From positions 93,090 to 118,397 of the forward strand of contig DHDL01000014.1 of assembly GCA_002399345.1 (NCBI GenBank): DNA of 25,308 nt. Reading direction: 5' to 3'. The stretch comes from Thermoanaerobacterales bacterium UBA4877 (lineage in GTDB: Bacteria > Bacillota > Thermoanaerobacteria > Thermoanaerobacterales > UBA4877). The notes under the pieces are model-generated. The model searched no databases. It had not been told where the DNA came from and saw nothing but the letters and a program-made list of their open reading frames with translations. Both the position numbers and the translations under genes were made by a program. This document shows positions 6,751 through 14,311 of the stretch, piece after piece (position 1 is the first letter of the stretch; each line of letters begins with the position of its first letter).

Positions 6751-8148
6751 ATGATGGAAAATAACCTGAATCCGGAGATTATTTCCGCATGTTTCAGTGC
6801 CGATAAGTTATCCATCGCAATTGTCGATACTACAGGACACTACCTGTATGTTAGTCCATACTGGATGGAAATGACCGGCATCAAGTCATCAGATATTATT
6901 TTTCACAAACTTTTTACTTATCATATGATACCTGGCTCTTACTTTGATGAGGTTCTGCGTACAAAGAAACCGTTGTTTGGCCAGCCACTGATGACACCTG
7001 ACACAGGGGGTGTTGTTTATGCCAATTACTATCCTCTTTTCGGAGAGGATCACAAGCTTCTTGGAGCAATGGTATTAACCTTCCTCAATGAGCAGCGGGT
7101 AGCCATGGAACTTTCAAAAAAGGTGGAGAACATTTCTGGTCAGCTTAAAACTGCCCAAAAATATATAAAGGATTTGGAAATGGAGAAATACTCCATAGAT
7201 CAAATCACTGGCAGAAGTGAGTGTATAAAAACCCTCAAAGAGGAGATACGGCTGGCGGCCAAGAACAACTCAAATGTACTCATAGAAGGAGAGAGTGGCA
7301 GTGGTAAAGAACTGGTAGCCAATGCCATACATGGTTTGAGCGTAAGGAAGGACAACCGTTTTATTAGGGTTAACTGTTCGGCAATACCTGAATCCCTGGC
7401 GGAGTCCGAACTCTTTGGTTACGAATCAGGGGCATTTACCGGGGCAAGCAAGAACGGGAAACCGGGCAAATTTGAGCTGGCTGATAAGGGAAGCCTTTTT
7501 TTAGATGAAATCGGCCAACTGCCGCTCACCACGCAGCCAAAATTACTGCGTGTCCTCCAGGATCATGAAGTAACCAGGGTAGGCGGTACCTATGAAATTT
7601 CCATTGATGCCCGTATAATAACAGCAACAAATGTTCCCCTTCGGCAGATGGTAAGCGATGGGAAATTCCGGTTGGATTTGTATTACCGCTTAAATGTTTT
7701 TCATATCCATGTACCGCCGCTTAGGGATCGAAAGAGCGATATACCGGAACTGATATCAACACTGGTGGCCAGGCTTAACCGACGTTTGGGCACTAATATT
7801 CACGATATTGATGCGGAAGTAATAACGAGACTCAAGGATTATCATTGGCCGGGAAACATACGTGAATTGCAGAATATATTGGAAGCCTCAATAGACCGCT
7901 CCGACGGGCACAGACTTAAGATAGAGAACCTGGTACCTTTTGATTCCTTTGATTATCACCCAGATAATGTTTATAATCCGGTAAGGCAGGCCGTCATACC
8001 CGGGTACTCAGAGCTTACTGCAGAACAAATCAAGGCTGCGATAAAAAGCTGCGGGGGTAATAAGACGAAGGCTGCTAAGATGCTTGGAATCTCTCGTGCT
8101 ACTCTTTACAATAAATTAAAACGTTCCATTAACGAAAAAATAGATTAA
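6751..8148 (+). CDS. Sigma-54-dependent transcriptional activator (PAS-AAA+-Fis)
   Basis: A 465-residue enhancer-binding protein. Domains in order: PAS sensor (about 10-110, with IAIVDTTGHYLYVSPYW), a coiled linker (about 120-145), AAA+ sigma-54 interaction domain (about 150-385) and a Fis-type helix-turn-helix (about 424-457, ending GNKTKAAKMLGISRATLYN). Seen: Walker A GESGSGKE at 180-187, the sigma-54 contact loop GAFTGA at 227-232, and Walker B LFLDE with Asp252-Glu253, so it should be ATPase-competent. It is divergent from the operon and probably activates the -24/-12 promoter at 6591-6607 in response to a small ligand sensed by the PAS domain. There is no receiver domain, so it is not a two-component regulator. 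Start is the first of two adjacent ATGs; the ribosome site is a modest GAAGGGAAG. Confidence 0.95.
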   Translation: MMENNLNPEIISACFSADKLSIAIVDTTGHYLYVSPYWMEMTGIKSSDIIFHKLFTYHMIPGSYFDEVLRTKKPLFGQPLMTPDTGGVVYANYYPLFGEDHKLLGAMVLTFLNEQRVAMELSKKVENISGQLKTAQKYIKDLEMEKYSIDQITGRSECIKTLKEEIRLAAKNNSNVLIEGESGSGKELVANAIHGLSVRKDNRFIRVNCSAIPESLAESELFGYESGAFTGASKNGKPGKFELADKGSLFLDEIGQLPLTTQPKLLRVLQDHEVTRVGGTYEISIDARIITATNVPLRQMVSDGKFRLDLYYRLNVFHIHVPPLRDRKSDIPELISTLVARLNRRLGTNIHDIDAEVITRLKDYHWPGNIRELQNILEASIDRSDGHRLKIENLVPFDSFDYHPDNVYNPVRQAVIPGYSELTAEQIKAAIKSCGGNKTKAAKMLGISRATLYNKLKRSINEKID

Positions 8149-8173
8149 GACGATCCGAAAAATTTTGTTATAT

Positions 8174-8210
8174 AATGCAGATCTTTCCTTTGAAAGGTCT
8201 GCATTTTTCT
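8174..8210 (+). terminator. Intrinsic terminator after the sigma-54 activator gene
   Basis: Long stem AATGCAGA-CTTTC / GAAAG-TCTGCATT with a short loop, followed by TTTTTCT, 25 nt past the activator stop. Arms match except for one internal mismatch. Confidence 0.88.
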
Positions 8211-8398
8211 ATATTATAAATAAACATTAAAAGGGTTTGTATATAAACTGGATTGAAATAATAAACTTATTTTATTCATTATTTTTTTGTGGTAAAATAA
8301 TGGATAAAAGGTACTCATATTAGAGAATCTTAATAATAAATGGTTTTTCTCCATACCAAGTTTTTAAATATACCACGCTATAAAATAGGAGGTTTTTT

Positions 8399-10138
8399 AT
8401 GAATAAAAATAATGGTTCGCAGGGTAAAAGGGACCTGACAAAAATCAAAACACCGCATACATACATAATTATTTTTTTTGTAGTGTTTGTACTTTGGATG
8501 ATGACTTTTGTTGTTCCCGCAGGGCTTTATAGTACTCACGATATTGAGTATAAGAAGGCGGACGGGCAGACAGATACCAGGACTGTCCTTATGCCGGAGA
8601 CATTTAGGTATAAATATGATCTTGATATGGACAAACTTCAGGTAAATTTAAAAAGCCTAAGTAGTGATGAGGCAAAAATGGATGAGCTTGGGATTGATGG
8701 AGATAAACTTAGTAGTTTTCTAGAAACCGATCCAAAGACTTGGGATCAAGAAAAACTGGATTCACTTGGTCTTACCGACGATGTGATATATAAACAATTT
8801 AATGAATCTGTATATGACACAAGCCATAAGGTCTATAAACATGCAAAGTTATGGGGCACCGACGATACCGGGGGATTCGGAGTATTAAACTATGTGTTTG
8901 AGGGCCTTGTGACAGGTGACAAGTATGGTGCCGCAGTCGGTATTGTTGCTTTGCTTCTTGTAGTAGGAGGGGCCTTCGGAGTAATAATGAAGACCGGTGC
9001 CATAGATGCCGGGATTCATGCAGCTGTAGCTCATATGGGCGGCTTCCAGGAAATGGCTATTCCCATACTGTTTTTTATATTTTCCTTGGGCGGAGCTGTT
9101 TTTGGCATGTCAGAAGAATGCATACCGTTGGCTATGATAATGATTCCTTTTGTAATTGCGTTGGGGTATGATTCAATAACTGCCATATGCGTGACATTTG
9201 TTGCTTCCCAGGTTGGCAATGCCAGCTCTTGGATGAATCCTTTTGGGATAGCTATAGCTCAAGGTATAGCCGGCATACCGGTATTATCCGGGGCAAAGTT
9301 CAGGCTGATTATGTGGGTCGTGATCACCGGAGCAAGTGCAGCTTATGTTTATTTTTATGCTAAAAAGATAAAGCAAAATCCGGAGAAATCTGTTACTCAT
9401 GAAGAGGACAAGCATTTTATCGAATCTATGGAAGCAAATGATAGTGATGCCAGCGGCAAGTTGAGTATAGGGCATGTGTTGATACTCCTGACCATGCTTC
9501 TGGGTGTTATATGGATTATTTGGGGAGTGGTTGCGCGGCAGTATTATATTCCTGAGATAGCATCTCAGTTTTTTGTAATGGGTCTTGTTTCGGGAATTAT
9601 AGGTGCGATCTTTAAGCTCAATGATATGACGTGGAATGATATAGCGGAATCATTTGGCAAGGGTGCAGCTGATTTGGCACCCACGGCTATTGTGGTAGGT
9701 ATGGCAAAGGGAATTCTCCTTGTTCTCGGTGGTTCCGATCCTACGACGCCTACGGTTTTAAATACCGTGCTTCATGGTTTTGGGCAAGCACTTAAAGGAT
9801 TGCCTTCAATGGTAACAGGCGTATTTATGTATTATTTCCAAAGTATTTTTGATTTCTTTGTTACATCTAATTCTGGCCAGGCCGCGCTGACAATGCCTAT
9901 AATGGCACCGCTTGCGGATATTGTTGGCGTATCACGGCAGATAGCCTGCCTTGCGTACCAGCTTGGTTCCGGTTTTATAGACGCCATATCCCCCACATCG
10001 GCCAGCCTTATAGGTGTTCTTGCAGTTGCCAGGATAGATTGGCTTAAGTGGGCAAAATGGCATGTTAAGATGCAGGGATTTTTCTTGATAATGGGCACTG
10101 CATTTATTATCATTGCAACAATGATAGGTTTTGCTTAA
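8399..10138 (+). CDS. YfcC-family membrane carrier with enlarged hydrophilic insertion
   Basis: A 579-residue integral membrane carrier of the YfcC/DcuC-like family. Seen: KTPHTYIIIFFVVFVLW and FVVPAGLYS at the N-terminus, VVGGAFGVIMKTGAIDAGI, GMSEECIPLAMIMIP, and a C-terminal ISPTSASLIGVLAVARIDW, all family-like; about 12 or more helices. Family members are usually about 460-520 residues. The extra length is a charged stretch at about 45-150, between helix 1 and the next helix, rich in Asp, Lys, Leu and Ser, probably on the extracytoplasmic face. Known relatives are amino acid, peptide or dicarboxylate carriers, but substrates are mostly inferred. It is followed after 46 nt by an isoaspartyl-peptidase-like gene, suggesting uptake of (iso)aspartyl peptides or related amino acids. 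Start: ATG after AATAGGAGG. No convincing promoter was found in the AT-rich leader 8211-8398. Confidence 0.88.
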   Translation: MNKNNGSQGKRDLTKIKTPHTYIIIFFVVFVLWMMTFVVPAGLYSTHDIEYKKADGQTDTRTVLMPETFRYKYDLDMDKLQVNLKSLSSDEAKMDELGIDGDKLSSFLETDPKTWDQEKLDSLGLTDDVIYKQFNESVYDTSHKVYKHAKLWGTDDTGGFGVLNYVFEGLVTGDKYGAAVGIVALLLVVGGAFGVIMKTGAIDAGIHAAVAHMGGFQEMAIPILFFIFSLGGAVFGMSEECIPLAMIMIPFVIALGYDSITAICVTFVASQVGNASSWMNPFGIAIAQGIAGIPVLSGAKFRLIMWVVITGASAAYVYFYAKKIKQNPEKSVTHEEDKHFIESMEANDSDASGKLSIGHVLILLTMLLGVIWIIWGVVARQYYIPEIASQFFVMGLVSGIIGAIFKLNDMTWNDIAESFGKGAADLAPTAIVVGMAKGILLVLGGSDPTTPTVLNTVLHGFGQALKGLPSMVTGVFMYYFQSIFDFFVTSNSGQAALTMPIMAPLADIVGVSRQIACLAYQLGSGFIDAISPTSASLIGVLAVARIDWLKWAKWHVKMQGFFLIMGTAFIIIATMIGFA

Positions 10139-10184
10139 ATAATTATGTAGTGAGTAAGACTATAAAGAAGACGGAGTGAATGAT

Positions 10185-11366
10185 ATGATAAAATTGATAA
10201 AGGATGCCAATGTATACAGTCCGCAGTATATAGGTAAAAAAGATGTAATGATAATCGGCGATAAAATTGGAGCCATAGGCGATGACCTTTCGCTTGAGGG
10301 CTTAGGCTGTATAGATACCGAGATCATAGATGGTGCGAACAAGGTCTTGACTCCCGGTTTTATAGATTCCCATGAGCACATTCTGGGCGGTGGCGGTGAA
10401 GGCGGTTTTAAAACGAGGACCCCGGAAGTGAAATTAGAAGATCTCATCATTGCGGGTGTCACTACGGTGGTAGGATGCCTGGGAACGGATGGCATAGCCA
10501 GGGACGTACTGTCTCTATTAGCTAAGGCCAGGGGGCTTGAAGAGGAAGGAATAACAAGCTACATATATACCGGCTCCTATCATGTTCCCGTGGTTACGAT
10601 TACGGGAGAGGCTATGAAAGATATCATAGCCATTGACAAGGTCATAGGGATAGGCGAGATCGCTATTTCCGATCACCGCTCCTCCCAGCCTACAGTTGAT
10701 GAATTCAAAAGATTAGCGGCAGATGCACGGGTAGCGGGCATGCTTTCGGGTAAAGCAGGCATTGTGAATGTTCATGTAGGGGACGGCAAAGGGATGCTTG
10801 ACCTTATCTGGAAGGTTGTTAAAGAGACAGAGGTGCCATTCACACAGTTACTGCCTACCCACACAAACAGAAATCCCTACCTTTTTAAAGAAGCAATAAA
10901 ATATGCTAAAGAAGGCGGACATATAGACTTTACCACAAGCTCCGACCCAGTGTTTTGGGAAGAAGGAGAGACGAAGTGCAGCAAGGCTCTAAAAATATGT
11001 TTAGATCAAGGCGTAGATGAGAGTAGAATCACATTTTCCTCAGACGGTCAGGGAAGTATGCCGATATTCAATGAGAAGAAAGAGACTATAGGATTAAAGA
11101 TGGGAAAAGCTAAATCGTTGTATGGAGAAGTGAAGGATGCCGTTTTAACGGACGGCGTGCCGCTGGAGACGGCCATAAAGGTAATAACCTCAAATCCTGC
11201 CGATATGCTGAAGCTAAAGAATAAAGGAAGGATAGAAAAGGGTTTGGATGCCGATATAGTATTGCTAAATGAACAGGACTTATCAATTGATTCAGTCATA
11301 GCGAAAGGACAGGTTATGATGCGTGATAAGGATCTTAAGGTATTTGGAACATTTAAAGATTCCTAA
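10185..11366 (+). CDS. iadA: Isoaspartyl dipeptidase-like metallopeptidase
   Basis: A 393-residue amidohydrolase-superfamily enzyme, matching beta-aspartyl (isoaspartyl) dipeptidase IadA. Known reaction: release of aspartate from beta-Asp-Xaa dipeptides. Seen: metal ligands His63 and His65 in DSHEHILGGGGEGG, TGSYHVPVVTITG, ISDHRSSQP, VNVHVGDG, LPTHTNRN, and the Asp of SSDGQGSMP. Odd point: aligned on AISDHR, the carboxylated Lys of E. coli IadA (Lys162, from memory) corresponds to Glu158 here (GIGEIAISDHR), so the bridging ligand may be Glu. Start: ATG at 10185, 8 nt after CGGAG; the upstream GTG at 10176 overlaps that site. It forms an operon with the YfcC-type carrier. Confidence 0.87.
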   Translation: MIKLIKDANVYSPQYIGKKDVMIIGDKIGAIGDDLSLEGLGCIDTEIIDGANKVLTPGFIDSHEHILGGGGEGGFKTRTPEVKLEDLIIAGVTTVVGCLGTDGIARDVLSLLAKARGLEEEGITSYIYTGSYHVPVVTITGEAMKDIIAIDKVIGIGEIAISDHRSSQPTVDEFKRLAADARVAGMLSGKAGIVNVHVGDGKGMLDLIWKVVKETEVPFTQLLPTHTNRNPYLFKEAIKYAKEGGHIDFTTSSDPVFWEEGETKCSKALKICLDQGVDESRITFSSDGQGSMPIFNEKKETIGLKMGKAKSLYGEVKDAVLTDGVPLETAIKVITSNPADMLKLKNKGRIEKGLDADIVLLNEQDLSIDSVIAKGQVMMRDKDLKVFGTFKDS

Positions 11367-11379
11367 GAGGTGATGGGCA

Positions 11380-11545
11380 ATGGCTATTGCCGAGGTTAGT
11401 ACCGCTGGGGTCTGGTAGCGCAAGTTTATCGGATTATGTGGCGGCATGCGAGGATATCAGCTTGCACCATTATTTGACAGAAGGGACAAAAAAGGCCACA
11501 ATAGAGCAAAAGGAGATATCTGTGCTTCAAAAACAAAATCCTTAG
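11380..11545 (+). pseudogene. Remnant of MTH1187/YkoF-type thiamine-binding protein gene
   Basis: A ribosome site (GAGGTGAT) and ATG open a frame MAIAEVST that stops after 12 codons. In another frame from 11402 the text continues PLGSGSASLSDYVAACED and then TKKATIEQKEISVLQKQNP to a TAG at 11543-11545. Known: small (about 100-residue) thiamine-binding proteins of the MTH1187/YkoF group begin MAIAEV..P.GTGS.S.SDYVA.C and end in DKKATIE-like tails. The sequence therefore shows a frameshift near codon 9 and an internal deletion of roughly the middle half. It lies 14 nt after the iadA stop and directly before the TPP riboswitch and thiT, the right company for a thiamine gene. The family assignment is by eye. 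Confidence 0.7.
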
Positions 11546-11574
11546 TTGAATGACCTATGTGTTTGGTATATAAT
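11546..11574 (+). promoter_or_regulatory. Sigma-A promoter of the thiT riboswitch transcript
   Basis: TTGAAT, a 17-nt spacer, and a perfect TATAAT. The start site is expected near 11581, about 20 nt before the TPP aptamer. The -35 box begins immediately after the stop codon of the broken upstream gene. Confidence 0.75.
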
Positions 11575-11601
11575 GTATATGTACAATTTAAGAGACTGTG
11601 T

Positions 11602-11685
11602 CCGCTGGGGGAGCTAAAAGCTGAGACCGCAGAATACTGTGGACCCCTTGAACCTGTTCAGTTAATACTGGCGTAGGGAATGCGG
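11602..11685 (+). ncRNA. TPP (THI-box) riboswitch
   Basis: Contains the conserved TPP aptamer elements in order: CTGGGGGAGC, AAGCTGAGA, CCCCTTGAACCTG, and TACTGGCGTAGGGAA. CCGC (11602-11605) and GCGG (11682-11685) can pair as part of P1. The aptamer directly precedes a terminator hairpin and thiT, so high thiamine pyrophosphate should stop transcription. Confidence 0.96.
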
Positions 11686-11691
11686 GTTTCC

Positions 11692-11720
11692 GCCGCAACC
11701 TACATGGTTGCGGCTTTTTA
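11692..11720 (+). terminator. Riboswitch-controlled intrinsic terminator
   Basis: Perfect 9-bp stem GCCGCAACC / GGTTGCGGC with a 5-nt loop, followed by TTTTTAT. It lies between the TPP aptamer and the thiT ribosome site and is the likely expression platform. Confidence 0.92.
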
Positions 11721-11757
11721 TATGGCGGCACGGCTCCATTATTATAGGAGGCTTTTT

Positions 11758-12402
11758 ATGTTAAATTATTTAACTAACGTGTTTGGTGATTTTACCGAGA
11801 TACACTCGATTACTGTCGCGGTATTAGCCGTGGTGGTGATTGCATCTTTAGCGCTACACTATGGAAAGAACAAATTTAAGTTTGATACGCAGTCCGTTGT
11901 GTATGGTGGGATTTGTATAGCAATATCATTTCTGCTATCGTATATCCGTTTTTTCCATTGGCCGCAGGGCGGTTCCATAACCCCGGGGAGTATGCTCCCA
12001 ATGTTTATTTATGCCTACTATTTCGGCCCCGTTGCCGGAATCACGGCGGGTGCGGCATACGGGATACTGCAGCTTATTCAGGATCCATTTATAATACATT
12101 GGGCACAGGTGCTGTTAGATTATCCGCTGCCTTTTGCGGCTATCGGCCTGGCTGGTTTCTTTTCCAAAAATTTCAGACTGGGTATTGTAGTAGGAGGTTG
12201 CGGCAGATTTTTCTTCCAATTTTTGTCCGGAGTTATTTTCTTTGGATCGTATGCGCCCACGGGTATGAATACGATAATCTATTCTCTTGCGGTTAATTTG
12301 CTAGTGGTTGGTTCAGAAGTAGCAATCTGTCTTGCCATAACAATGGTTCCACAGTTTTATAACGCAGTTGAGAGTCTTAAGAAAAATATTATAAGAACTT
12401 AA
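11758..12402 (+). CDS. thiT: ECF-type thiamine transporter S component
   Basis: A 214-residue membrane protein with about 6 helices, the substrate-binding S component that works with a shared ECF energising module (not in this window) to import thiamine. Seen: the ThiT signature stretch from GGSITPGSMLPMFIYAYYFG through ITAGAAYGILQLIQDP to VLLDYPLPFAAIGLAG, whose aromatic and charged residues form the thiamine site. Start: ATG at 11758 after ATAGGAGG. The frame is open upstream to 11680, but that part lies inside the riboswitch and terminator. Regulation by the TPP riboswitch confirms the assignment. Confidence 0.95.
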   Translation: MLNYLTNVFGDFTEIHSITVAVLAVVVIASLALHYGKNKFKFDTQSVVYGGICIAISFLLSYIRFFHWPQGGSITPGSMLPMFIYAYYFGPVAGITAGAAYGILQLIQDPFIIHWAQVLLDYPLPFAAIGLAGFFSKNFRLGIVVGGCGRFFFQFLSGVIFFGSYAPTGMNTIIYSLAVNLLVVGSEVAICLAITMVPQFYNAVESLKKNIIRT

Positions 12403-12494
12403 CAATACTTTTAATGTCTTCTAATAAACCCATAGATTACTTTATTATGATAATTATAGAGATGATGATATAATACCAAAAAGGAGGCGATACT

Positions 12495-12989
12495 ATGGGT
12501 GACGATAAGAAAAATGAGGGCAAAGCGGATGACATTGTGAACTTTGCAAAGTCTAAATTGAAGGATATCAAAAGCGGTATTGATAATGCTTCTGATAAGG
12601 CAAAGGATGCAATCAATGATGAAGATTCTTCGATGAAAAAAACAGGAGACAATATCGGATCCGCGGCAAAGTCTGCAGGCAGTACCATCGCAGGTTTTGC
12701 CAAAAGGCTCGGTAAGAAAACCAGTAAAATTGCTAAGATAGCTGCAATTAAAACAGATATTGTAAATCTGTCTGGACAAAGGAAGACAAAGATAACCGAA
12801 TTAGGCGAAGTATTTCTGCTGGTATATAGGTCGGACTTCGAGGACGAATCAAATTCCTCTAAGATTATTGACATTATAAAAGAAATAGATGAGATGGAAG
12901 TAAAGATATCTCAAAAGGAAGATGAGATAAAACAAATACAACATGAAGAGAATCTGACAGATGAAGACATCAAGAATATTAAGGAATAA
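12495..12989 (+). CDS. Small charged helical protein of unknown function
   Basis: A 164-residue soluble protein with no recognised family. Seen: Lys/Asp/Glu-rich N-terminal half with irregular 11-residue-like helical repeats (AKSKLKDIKSGIDNASDKAK and similar), reminiscent of YtxH- or LEA-like amphipathic helices. A basic middle segment (AKRLGKKTSKIAKIAAIK) follows, then a C-terminal part predicted to form a coiled coil (about 125-163, IIDIIKEIDEMEVKISQKED). No Cys, no signal peptide, no membrane helix. Strong ribosome site AAAGGAGG 8 nt before ATG, and TATAAT at 12469-12474 just upstream, so it is probably its own transcription unit. A stress or envelope-associated role is possible but not shown. 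Confidence 0.75.
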   Translation: MGDDKKNEGKADDIVNFAKSKLKDIKSGIDNASDKAKDAINDEDSSMKKTGDNIGSAAKSAGSTIAGFAKRLGKKTSKIAKIAAIKTDIVNLSGQRKTKITELGEVFLLVYRSDFEDESNSSKIIDIIKEIDEMEVKISQKEDEIKQIQHEENLTDEDIKNIKE

Positions 12990-12995
12990 ATAAAA

Positions 12996-13114
12996 CCCGC
13001 CATTTCCGAGATTCTCAACCAGCCCGAAAGGTATAATGGAGCGCCTCGCTTACCTGCAGCATCGGTGATTACATGCTGGAGAAAGACGGGACGCTTAGTT
13101 TTGATGCGCCCTGA
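12996..13114 (+). pseudogene. Frameshifted gene fragment, family not recognised
   Basis: Three successive reading frames join into protein-like text: PAISEILNQPERY, then after one extra base MERLAYLQ, then after one more extra base IGDYMLEKDGTLSFDAP followed by TGA at 13112. Two single-base shifts within 119 nt and GC-rich composition like the neighbouring adc suggest the tail end of a decayed gene. I could not assign a family. Confidence 0.4.
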
Positions 13115-13150
13115 CGTGGCTTCGACGAAGTTCGTCAGGACGTATTTTTT
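13110..13150 (+). terminator. Probable intrinsic terminator
   Basis: Stem CCTGACG / CGTCAGG (13110-13116 and 13133-13139) with an inner stem CTTCG / CGAAG, followed by ACGTATTTTTT on the plus strand. It overlaps the end of the gene fragment. On the minus strand no T-run follows, so it ends plus-strand transcription better than adc transcription. Confidence 0.65.
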
Positions 13151-13174
13151 ACGTGAGGTGAGGTAAATTCTCAG

Positions 13175-13906
13175 TTATTTCAGATAATCGTATACGACCG
13201 ACGGGCGTCCGAGCATGAGGTTCGCGATGATGTGAGTGGCGTCCACGACCTGTTTAACCGGCAGGTCTGCGAGCGGTGCGTTTACATGTTCAAAAAGCTG
13301 GAGCCTAGCCGGGGATCTCCAAGCCTCCAGAATTTCGTACTTGGTGATCGTGGAGACCGTCATCTTGCAAGCGAGCAACTTCATATCGGTATCGCGGATG
13401 ATTTTGAGCATGTACTGCGGCGTGCCGATAATCTTTCCTGCCTCTTCCGGTGTAATTTTGTTGTACTTATAGCGCATGGTTGCGATGGCGACGTCCAGCG
13501 TTCCGTAGGACAGCTTTCCGACGAGTGTGTCTGAATCCACATAGAGCGACGGATTGCCATATTTTTTTGGATAGGTCGAGAACTCTCGCCCTGTCACGAT
13601 AGCCGGGAAATTGTTGAGATACATCCCGAGGGAGAACTCTCCGGGCACGCCGTTATAGGAAACCGGTATAACCTGCCCGCTCTCCAGATAATCCCCCAGG
13701 CCCGTCGAGTCCGGCATTTTGATCAGTTCAAACTTCACGAGAGGCTCGTCGATCTCCAGCGGCTCCGGAACAAGCTCTCTCAATTTGTCGAAATCCGTTT
13801 TATAGGTGATATTGATATATTCCCTGTTTCGGAACTCCGGTGTGCTCATCGCGAATTCATCGCTGACCGGCGTCGTCAATATTCGCTTCACCTTATCGAT
13901 TTGCAT
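13175..13906 (-). CDS. adc: Acetoacetate decarboxylase
   Basis: A 243-residue cytoplasmic enzyme converting acetoacetate to acetone and CO2. Seen: the Schiff-base region GREFSTYPKKYGNPSLYVDSD with the adjacent Lys pair that includes the catalytic Lys (about position 115 in clostridial enzymes), and RNREYINITYKTD and FELIKMPDSTGLGDY typical of the clostridial family. Length equals the usual 244. Start: ATG at 13906, 8 nt after GGAGG; the upstream ATG at 13921 overlaps that ribosome site. The gene is clearly richer in GC than its plus-strand neighbours, with many CG-ending codons, suggesting separate acquisition. The BKACE enzyme 10 kb away makes acetoacetate, so a metabolic link is possible but not shown by linkage. 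Confidence 0.95.
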   Translation of the reverse strand: MQIDKVKRILTTPVSDEFAMSTPEFRNREYINITYKTDFDKLRELVPEPLEIDEPLVKFELIKMPDSTGLGDYLESGQVIPVSYNGVPGEFSLGMYLNNFPAIVTGREFSTYPKKYGNPSLYVDSDTLVGKLSYGTLDVAIATMRYKYNKITPEEAGKIIGTPQYMLKIIRDTDMKLLACKMTVSTITKYEILEAWRSPARLQLFEHVNAPLADLPVKQVVDATHIIANLMLGRPSVVYDYLK

Positions 13907-13964
13907 ACGTGTTTCCTCCATCTGTTTTAAATTTCTTTAATTTTAACATGCTTCAGTCGGGTGT

Positions 13965-14201
13965 TCAACTTTTTTGATCTGAAATTTGGAATACGGTACA
14001 TGACTGCAGTCCGTCTATACTTATGTCCGCTAAACAATGTCCTTCCCTTCTACTGGTAATCAAAAATTTCTCTCCTATTTCGATAATCACATGGCCATGT
14101 AAACATAAATCACCTGGGTTATTCTTCTCATCATCTTCTACCCAAATAGGTTTTCCATAACTATTCGAGGCAGAGTGCCTGCATTTACACATCCAATCCA
14201 A
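13965..14201 (-). CDS. Possible small Cys/His-containing protein
   Basis: An open frame of 78 codons from TTG (14201), or 75 from ATG (14192), ending 58 nt before the adc start on the same strand. Seen: MCKCRHSASNSYGKPIWVED, PGDLCLHGHVIIEIGEKFLI, and a final short tail. The spaced Cys and His residues and the ordered beta-like middle look like a real small domain rather than random translation. No strong ribosome site is visible, and I do not recognise the family. It could instead be a remnant. Confidence 0.4.
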   Translation of the reverse strand: MDWMCKCRHSASNSYGKPIWVEDDEKNNPGDLCLHGHVIIEIGEKFLITSRREGHCLADISIDGLQSCTVFQISDQKS

Positions 14202-14311
14202 CTTTCATGAATATCGGATATATAATTCACTTTTGCCACAATTGCTTTGAAATATTATTGACTTTTCAGAACTACTTGCAGCCTGTATAATTTAATTAAA
14301 CAAAGGAAGTG

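Noticed and set aside
11680..11757. Upstream extension of the thiT frame to an ATG at 11680
   Set aside because: It lies within the TPP aptamer and terminator; ATG 11758 has a strong ribosome site and gives the normal N-terminus.
12411..12874. Two minus-strand frames opposite the 164-residue helical protein
   Set aside because: The plus-strand frame has the promoter and ribosome site; the minus frames have neither and start in AT-rich spacer.
14258..14291. TTGACT and TATAAT upstream of the PTS activator as a promoter
   Set aside because: The spacer is 22 nt, too long for a normal sigma-A promoter; only the -10 is kept as a possibility.
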